Assembly: GCA_002731315.1 (NCBI GenBank) | Contig: PCBG01000010.1 | Span: 28,458-68,239 of the forward strand | DNA: 39,782 nucleotides | Direction of reading: 5' to 3' | DNA from: Rhodospirillaceae bacterium | GTDB lineage: Bacteria; Pseudomonadota; Alphaproteobacteria; Puniceispirillales; Puniceispirillaceae | Part shown: piece after piece, positions 34,732 to 39,782 of the stretch | Numbering within the stretch: position 1 is the first letter of the stretch | How the letters are laid out: each line of letters begins with the position of its first letter | Notes under the pieces: generated by a model | Seen by the model: the letters and a program-made list of their open reading frames with translations, nothing else | Told to the model about the DNA's origin: nothing | Databases searched by the model: none | Translations under genes and position numbers: made by a program

Positions 34732-35723
34732 TGCTGGGCATTGCCGTCCGGTACATTGCCCGGTCGGTACTTGTCATCACAGTCTTTGCCGGCGGCATTG
34801 CGGGTGGCTATTTTGCGATTGACAGATTCATCATTGAGGCTGAAGGCCCGCATGACGCTGAGCAGATGGTGCTGATTTCTGCCGGCGACGGCCATGCCAC
34901 CATCCGCTGGAAGCTGAAACGGGCCGGTGTAATCCACCAACTCTATCACTATGATGCTGCGCGAATTCTCGCCGGTAGCGAATTCGTCCCGAAAGAAGGC
35001 GAATATGCCATACCCGCCCGCGCGAGCATGGCACAGGTCATTAAGATTATCGATGAGGGTCGCAGCTACCAAAGGCGGATCACGGTTATTGAAGGAACGC
35101 GATCGACCGAGATTGTCCGCCAGATCCGTGACAACCCATATTTCTATGGCGAAATCACCGTCAAAGTGCCTGAAGGCAGCATTCTGCCGGAAACCTATTT
35201 CTTTACCCATGGCACATCCCGCAATGTCTTTTTAAAACGCATGCAAGAAAAGCGCGAGATGTCGCTTCTTGAAGTCTGGATTGACCGCGCCGAGGGATTG
35301 CCCTTTGACAGTCCAGAAGAGGCCCTGATTCTGGCGTCTGTGATCGAGTTGGAAACCGCGCGGAGCACGGAACGGCGCGAGGTAGCGGGTGTTTTTGTCA
35401 ACCGGTTGAAAAAGGGCATGCGGTTGCAGTCCGACCCGACGGTTCTGTATGGTGTGGCCGGGGCAGACGGTCGGGTGATCCGAAAATCTGATCTGAAGCG
35501 CGAGACCCGCTGGAACACCTATGTTATTTCCGGTTTGCCAGCGACACCGATCTGCAACCCGAGCCTTGAGTCGATCGAGGCGGCATTAAACCCGGCCAAC
35601 ACCAAAAATCTGTATTTTGTGTCAGATAGCGAGGGTGGTTTGCGCTTTGCAAGAACGCTGGACGCGCATAACCGGAATGTAAGACTATACCGCAAAAGCC
35701 AGCGTGCCGCAGACGGCAACTGA
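34731..35723 (+). CDS. mltG: Endolytic transglycosylase MltG (YceG)
   Basis: 330 residues. One N-terminal membrane helix (about 10-30), then a periplasmic part with a LysM-like region and the YceG domain: EGSILPETYFF, catalytic Glu in LASVIELETARSTERREVAG, VFVNRLKKGMRLQSDPTVLYG, and SGLPATPICNPSLESIEAAL. It cleaves nascent glycan strands and is thought to set their length. Coupled to fabF by the TGATG overlap; gmk follows after about 27 nt. Confidence 0.96.
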   Translation: MLGIAVRYIARSVLVITVFAGGIAGGYFAIDRFIIEAEGPHDAEQMVLISAGDGHATIRWKLKRAGVIHQLYHYDAARILAGSEFVPKEGEYAIPARASMAQVIKIIDEGRSYQRRITVIEGTRSTEIVRQIRDNPYFYGEITVKVPEGSILPETYFFTHGTSRNVFLKRMQEKREMSLLEVWIDRAEGLPFDSPEEALILASVIELETARSTERREVAGVFVNRLKKGMRLQSDPTVLYGVAGADGRVIRKSDLKRETRWNTYVISGLPATPICNPSLESIEAALNPANTKNLYFVSDSEGGLRFARTLDAHNRNVRLYRKSQRAADGN

Positions 35724-35750
35724 CAAACGGGCAAGGAAGGAATGCAACAG

Positions 35751-36413
35751 ATGACCGACGCCAGCCGGCCTGCAACAAACCCGCAAAAAATGCTACGTCG
35801 CGGATTGATGCTTGTGTTGTCATCCCCCTCCGGGGCAGGCAAAAGTTCCATCGCGCGCCGTCTGCTTGCGGATGACAGTAATATGACATTGTCGGTATCT
35901 GCTACGACCCGCCCGCCACGTCAGAATGAAGTTGATGGCCGGGATTATCATTTTGTCGATCAGGAACGGTTCGATCTAATGATCGCCGATGAAGGCTTTC
36001 TGGAATATGCCACCGTATTTGGCAATTCATATGGCACCCCGAAGGCAGATGTCATGAGCAAGCTGGAAGCCGGTCATGATGTGCTGTTTGACATTGACTG
36101 GCAGGGCACCCAGCAGATTGCTGCCGCCGCTGCATCTGACCTTGTGTCAGTGTTTATTCTGCCGCCATCACGTGCGGTGCTGCATGAACGGCTGACAACG
36201 CGCGGACAGGACAGCGCGGATGTGGTGCGTGCGCGAATGGAAAAAGCGTCGGATGAAATCAGCCATTATGCCGAATATGCCTATATCGTGATCAATGATG
36301 ACCTGGAAGCAGCCGTGACCGAGGTCAAAACAATTCTGGCGGCCGAGCGGTTGCGCCGTGAACGTCAGACCGGGCTGACAGGCTTTGTCAGGGACCTGAC
36401 GCGCGAAGGCTGA
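35751..36413 (+). CDS. gmk: Guanylate kinase
   Basis: 220 residues. P-loop SSPSGAGKSSIARRL, GMP-binding SATTRPPRQNEVDGRDYHF, EYATVFGNSYGTP and FDIDWQGTQQI. Phosphorylates GMP to GDP, downstream of the purine genes elsewhere in this window. Two ATGs compete: 35742 is only one base after AAGGAAGG, whereas 35751 is about 10 nt after it and is preferred. Its end converges on ksgA with a 3-nt gap. Confidence 0.96.
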   Translation: MTDASRPATNPQKMLRRGLMLVLSSPSGAGKSSIARRLLADDSNMTLSVSATTRPPRQNEVDGRDYHFVDQERFDLMIADEGFLEYATVFGNSYGTPKADVMSKLEAGHDVLFDIDWQGTQQIAAAAASDLVSVFILPPSRAVLHERLTTRGQDSADVVRARMEKASDEISHYAEYAYIVINDDLEAAVTEVKTILAAERLRRERQTGLTGFVRDLTREG

Positions 36414-36416
36414 AAG

Positions 36417-37259
36417 CTAGACACCCACGCTGTTGGCAAGGCGGCAGAAAGCGGCAATGTCGAGATCTTGCGGACGCGACTGCGGGTCAATGCCTGCCAC
36501 CTCCAGCATCGGCGCACCGCCTACCGACTTCAATGATGCCCGCAGCATTTTCCGGCGCTGGCCAAAGGCAAGACGGGTCACGGTTTCAAGGGCCGACTGG
36601 CTGCAGGCAAAACGCGGTGCCGACAGGGGACGGATCTGCACGACCGAAGAGATGATCTTTGGCGCCGGCACAAATGCTTCTGGCGGGATATCGAACAGGA
36701 TCTGTGCATCCGCATGCCAGCCGGTCAGGATGCTCAGTCGTCCATAGGCACTGTCACCAGGGGCAGCGGTGATCCGCTCGGCCACCTCGCGCTGGAACAT
36801 CAAGGTCAGGGATTCAAAGGCGGGCGCATGTTCCAGCCACCGGATCAGCAGGCTGGTCGCAATATTATATGGCAGATTGGCAATGATCCTGCGCGGCGCA
36901 TCGCCCATCTCCCATATAGGTGTCTTCAACGCATCACCCTCTACCAGCTGCAACCGCCCGTCGGCAGCGATTAGCAGGCTGTCCAGGACAGAGCGCGCCC
37001 GAAAATCCTTTTCGATGGCGATAACCTGTTTAGCCCCTTCCAGCAGCAGGGCGCGGGTCAGCCCGCCCGGGCCGGGACCAACCTCGATGGTGGTGCCATT
37101 CAAGGTACCGGCACTACGGGCTATGCGTCGTGTCAGGTTCAGATCAAACAGGAAATTCTGGCCCAGTGACTTGCGGGCACGCATATCGAGCGCGCGCACC
37201 ATGGTAGACAAGGGGGGCAAGGCGTCAATCGCGGTTTTGGAGGCATCCTGCGATGTCAT
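36417..37259 (-). CDS. ksgA: 16S rRNA dimethyladenosine transferase
   Basis: 280 residues. Dimethylates the two adjacent adenosines in the 3'-terminal hairpin of 16S rRNA. ARKSLGQNFLFDLNL, SAM loop TIEVGPGPGGLTRALL, catalytic NLPYN (IIANLPYNIATSLL), QREVAERI, and PEAFVPAPKI. The ATG overlaps the pdxA stop as ATGA. The lptG-surA-pdxA-ksgA order is conserved in proteobacteria. Confidence 0.97.
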   Translation of the reverse strand: MTSQDASKTAIDALPPLSTMVRALDMRARKSLGQNFLFDLNLTRRIARSAGTLNGTTIEVGPGPGGLTRALLLEGAKQVIAIEKDFRARSVLDSLLIAADGRLQLVEGDALKTPIWEMGDAPRRIIANLPYNIATSLLIRWLEHAPAFESLTLMFQREVAERITAAPGDSAYGRLSILTGWHADAQILFDIPPEAFVPAPKIISSVVQIRPLSAPRFACSQSALETVTRLAFGQRRKMLRASLKSVGGAPMLEVAGIDPQSRPQDLDIAAFCRLANSVGV

Positions 37260-38290
37260 GCTGCGCCAGCCTTGTGGCGCGCCATATCTGCAGCCAGGCG
37301 GACGGCCGATGTCATGCTGTCGGGCCGTGCGATGCCTGTGCCGGCGATATCAAGGGCTGTACCGTGATCTGGTGACGTACGGATGAAGTCAAGGCCAAGC
37401 GTCACATTTACCCCGCCGTCAAAATCAAGTGTCTTGATGGGAATCAGCACCTGATCATGATACATCCCCAGCACGGCATCATAGGTTTTGCGTGCTTCAG
37501 CATAAAACAGCGTGTCTGCGGAGAGCGGGCCGAACGCATCAATGCCGTCATTCTGTAGTGCGAAAATGGCAGGCGCGATGATGCGGCTATCCTCATCGCC
37601 GAACTGGCCGTTTTCACCAGCATGCGGGTTCAGGCCGCAGACCGCGATTCTAGGATTATCGACACCAAAGAAATCGCGCAGGGCGTCGGCAAGAAGGCGG
37701 CCTTTGGCAATGATGTCGGCACTGTTCAGCATTCTAGCAACATCGCGAAGGGCGATATGGACCGTCAACGGTACCACGCGCAATGCGTCACAGGCGAGCA
37801 TCATGACAGGAGCCCCATCACGCTCGGGAGCTAGGCTGCCCAAAAATTCCGTATGACCGGGATGTCCGAAGCCAGCCTCAATCAGCACAGATTTATGAAT
37901 AGGGTTGGTCACAATCGCGCTGGCGCGTCCTTGCTGTGCAAACGTGGCTGCGGCACGGATAGAATCAATGACTGCCGGCGCGTTTCTTGTGTCGGTCATA
38001 CCGGGTCTTGGATCTGTCGCCCAGGTTACAGGCAGGATGCCCAGCATGTCAGCAGGCAGTTGCATCGCGTCTTCCGGCGCAGATATTCGGGTCGTTGAAA
38101 TATCGAGGCCAAGCTGGTCTGCCAGCTGTGATATCCGGTCCGGATCTTCCATCAGACAGACGGGCAGTCCTGCATTACGAAGAGAGCCAGCATAGGATTT
38201 CAGAGTAATCTCGGCGCCAATACCGGCTGGTTCGCCCGGCGTGACAATAACAGGCGCCGTCAGTCTGTCAGCGCCGCTGCCCATGCTCAT
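37256..38290 (-). CDS. pdxA: 4-hydroxythreonine-4-phosphate dehydrogenase
   Basis: 344 residues. Pyridoxal-phosphate synthesis (DXP-dependent route). VTPGEPAGIGAEI at the N-terminus, metal-binding His in FGHPGHTEFLG, CGLNPHAGENGQFG, YHDQVLIPIKTL and RTSPDHGTALDIAG. ATG 38290 (a second Met two codons in) overlaps the surA stop as ATGA. PLP made here serves enzymes such as alanine racemase, also encoded in the window. Confidence 0.97.
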   Translation of the reverse strand: MSMGSGADRLTAPVIVTPGEPAGIGAEITLKSYAGSLRNAGLPVCLMEDPDRISQLADQLGLDISTTRISAPEDAMQLPADMLGILPVTWATDPRPGMTDTRNAPAVIDSIRAAATFAQQGRASAIVTNPIHKSVLIEAGFGHPGHTEFLGSLAPERDGAPVMMLACDALRVVPLTVHIALRDVARMLNSADIIAKGRLLADALRDFFGVDNPRIAVCGLNPHAGENGQFGDEDSRIIAPAIFALQNDGIDAFGPLSADTLFYAEARKTYDAVLGMYHDQVLIPIKTLDFDGGVNVTLGLDFIRTSPDHGTALDIAGTGIARPDSMTSAVRLAADMARHKAGAA

Positions 38291-39549
38291 GACTGTCCCG
38301 GATACTGGATGATGGCAGTGCGCCGTTCACGCAGAAGCTGACGCTCGGCAAGTGACCCAAAGGCCCGGTCAATCAGTATCTGGCGAATTTCGTCACGTGT
38401 GGGCAGCTGCAGTTTCGGCCTTTCCACACGACACAGCATAAGCGTGACAATACCATTGGCAAAGGCCAATGGTTCTGATGGTTTTTTGGGTGTTAGAGAC
38501 AGCAATAATTTGCGCATCCGTGGTGCCAGATCCGCAATCAGGATGTTGTCGAGATTCCCTTGCGCGCCGGAGCTATAGCTTTCGTTTAGCGCCATAATAT
38601 CATCACAGCTTGTCGCGTTTGCCGTGTCTCGCCGCAACCGGGCCGCAAGTTCCAGCCTGTCCGCCTCACTGGCATCCGCGTCCAGTGGCAATAATGCACG
38701 CGCCAGCCAGACACGTGACTGAGAGGAATCAGCCAGCCCGTCCTTGCGCTCGGCGGTGCGGCGGAAAATGTAGACGGTGCCATCCACAAGGACAGGCGCG
38801 CTTACGTCACCATTTCCGACATCTGCCAAAGCCTTACGGAATGGGGCGGCAAGTTTGTCAATAATGATCCAGCCGATATCGCCACCGCGCGAGGCGCTGC
38901 CACTCGCCGAATATTGGCGCGCAATTTCGGCAAAGTTTGCCCCTTTGCGAATGGCTGAGACCATTTCCTCAGCAAGCTCGAGTGTCTGTTCAATGGTGCG
39001 GGACGGTCCGGGCACAAGGATGATCTCGCTTAGCTGCAGCTGTGGTTTGCTGGCATTGATCCGCATCCGTTCCAGTTCGTCATCGACCTGGGTGTCCACC
39101 TTTTCAAAGCGGCTGGCGAATTTGTTGCTGATATAGTTCGACCAGGCTAGATCACCCAGATATTTTATCTCCACCGTGATCGGATCAATGTCGAGATCAC
39201 TGATCACTCGGCTCCCACTTTTTGTGTCGGTGCCAAAATTCTGATCGATCAGATCACGCACCTGCTGCAGAAGCTGGGCGCCAAGATCCGGTATTGCGTC
39301 TTCGGCCGCATTGGTCTTCAGCATATCATCGATCAGCAGCTGTAACGCATCATTGGTGAGCCGTTCGCGATTGGCGTCGGTGATAGCAATGTTCGTTGCA
39401 TATTGTAAAAACAGGAGCCGCTGTTCGACATCGTAATTGGTGATCGGTTTGCCGTTCACCGTGGCCACAATGCCAATCTGTGCCATGGTGGAAACGGGCA
39501 GTGTGAGCCAAAGCAGCAAAAGTAATTTTTTCAGTGTCGATATCATCAT
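38287..39549 (-). CDS. surA: Periplasmic chaperone/peptidyl-prolyl isomerase SurA
   Basis: 420 residues. Signal peptide at 1-23 (KKLLLLLWLTLPVSTMAQ, cleavage after AMA-type TMA). SurA N-domain: VNGKPITNYDVEQRLLFL and TNDALQLLIDDML. One PPIC-type domain near residues 170-275 (LSEIILVPGPS, FAEIARQYSASGSASRGGDIGW, ADVGNGDVSAPV). The C-terminal RDEIRQILIDRAFGSLAERQ completes the chaperone core. Escorts outer-membrane proteins and LptD. Follows lptG after 6 nt. Confidence 0.94.
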   Translation of the reverse strand: MMISTLKKLLLLLWLTLPVSTMAQIGIVATVNGKPITNYDVEQRLLFLQYATNIAITDANRERLTNDALQLLIDDMLKTNAAEDAIPDLGAQLLQQVRDLIDQNFGTDTKSGSRVISDLDIDPITVEIKYLGDLAWSNYISNKFASRFEKVDTQVDDELERMRINASKPQLQLSEIILVPGPSRTIEQTLELAEEMVSAIRKGANFAEIARQYSASGSASRGGDIGWIIIDKLAAPFRKALADVGNGDVSAPVLVDGTVYIFRRTAERKDGLADSSQSRVWLARALLPLDADASEADRLELAARLRRDTANATSCDDIMALNESYSSGAQGNLDNILIADLAPRMRKLLLSLTPKKPSEPLAFANGIVTLMLCRVERPKLQLPTRDEIRQILIDRAFGSLAERQLLRERRTAIIQYPGQS

Positions 39550-39555
39550 TATCTT

Positions 39556-39782
39556 TCAGGCTTCGTCCATTCGGGCCAGCATAACAGCGCCAGCCAAGGC
39601 CACGATGGAGGCGGGGGCCCAGCCGGCAACATAGGCAGGAAGGCGCATTGTTGCACCTAAAACCATCATGAAATGGCTGAACAGGAAGATGGATACAGCG
39701 ATTACGACACCGCGGGTAAACAACCGGGCACGGCGACCGCGGGTCATATTGGTCAGGGTAAATCTTGCCGCAATCATTGCAA
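39556..39782 (-). CDS. lptG: LPS export permease LptG, C-terminal fragment
   Basis: The last 74 or so codons of a gene that continues past the right edge; the frame is still open at base 39782. AARFTLTNMTRGRRAR and the hydrophobic segments GVVIAVSIFLFSHFMMVLG and PASIVALAGAVML match the final two membrane helices of LptF/LptG permeases, and GWAPASI recalls the AAWxPxxI motif of LptG. LptG moves lipopolysaccharide from the inner membrane with LptF and LptB. The assignment to LptG rather than LptF rests on the adjacent surA. Confidence 0.85.
   Translation of the reverse strand, partial: AMIAARFTLTNMTRGRRARLFTRGVVIAVSIFLFSHFMMVLGATMRLPAYVAGWAPASIVALAGAVMLARMDEA

Noticed and set aside
1..39782. 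CRISPR arrays, insertion sequences, prophage, toxin-antitoxin or defence genes
   Set aside because: None was seen: no spaced direct repeats, transposase or integrase motifs, att-like duplications at the tRNA, or defence-family domains.

Overview
The window is gene-dense, has no mobile elements, and reads as a chromosome segment of a marine-type alphaproteobacterium. Evidence for the class: the trmJ-rpsD-grxD-bolA-purL-purQ-purS-purC-purB order; the lptG-surA-pdxA-ksgA, fabD-fabG-acpP-fabF-mltG-gmk and rpsF-rpsR-rplI blocks; a small PurL with separate PurS and PurQ; and the style of the CWC, HD-phosphohydrolase and YcgN proteins. SAR116 (Puniceispirillum-like) is my best guess by gene content and moderate GC, but it is inference. 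Coding is tight: many neighbours share ATGA or TGATG stop/start overlaps.

Layout. 1-1024: end of trmJ, then rpsD with a long structured leader and a clear terminator. 1162-1584: a small ABM-domain protein. 1602-7543 (minus): purB-purC-purS-purQ-purL-bolA-grxD, most of the purine pathway plus an Fe-S trafficking pair. 7700-13481: a small unknown protein, radC, map, a CinA-type domain protein, a rhomboid protease, an exported orphan, tRNA-Leu(UAA) and a CWC-domain protein. 13547-17543: small unknown proteins, an HD phosphohydrolase, a membrane-anchored coiled-coil protein, a flavin-reductase-like protein, a glutathione transferase, and YcgN with a tiny membrane protein. 17629-18422: a decayed cyclopropane-fatty-acid synthase gene. 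18611-20437: mnmC. 20434-29265 (minus): dnaB-alr-mlaE-mlaF-radA-cvpA-purF-SDR. 29386-30919 (minus): rpsF-rpsR-rplI with an S6:S18-type leader and a strong terminator. 31194-36413 (plus): fabD-fabG-acpP-fabF-mltG-gmk. 36417-39782 (minus): lptG-surA-pdxA-ksgA.

Functionally this is mostly housekeeping: de novo purine synthesis (purB, C, S, Q, L, F and gmk for guanylate), fatty-acid elongation, translation (S4, S6, S18, L9, MnmC, KsgA, TrmJ, tRNA-Leu), replication and repair (DnaB, RadA, RadC), and envelope work (Mla-type lipid transport, LptG, SurA, MltG, Alr). I see no previously undescribed multi-gene system, defence island, prophage, IS or CRISPR. The most useful observations are cis-regulatory RNA and DNA structures (rpsD leader, rpsF leader with a CCG loop, acpP-fabF hairpin, DnaA-box pair ahead of dnaB), the CFA-synthase pseudogene with recognisable lesions, and a few orphan genes.
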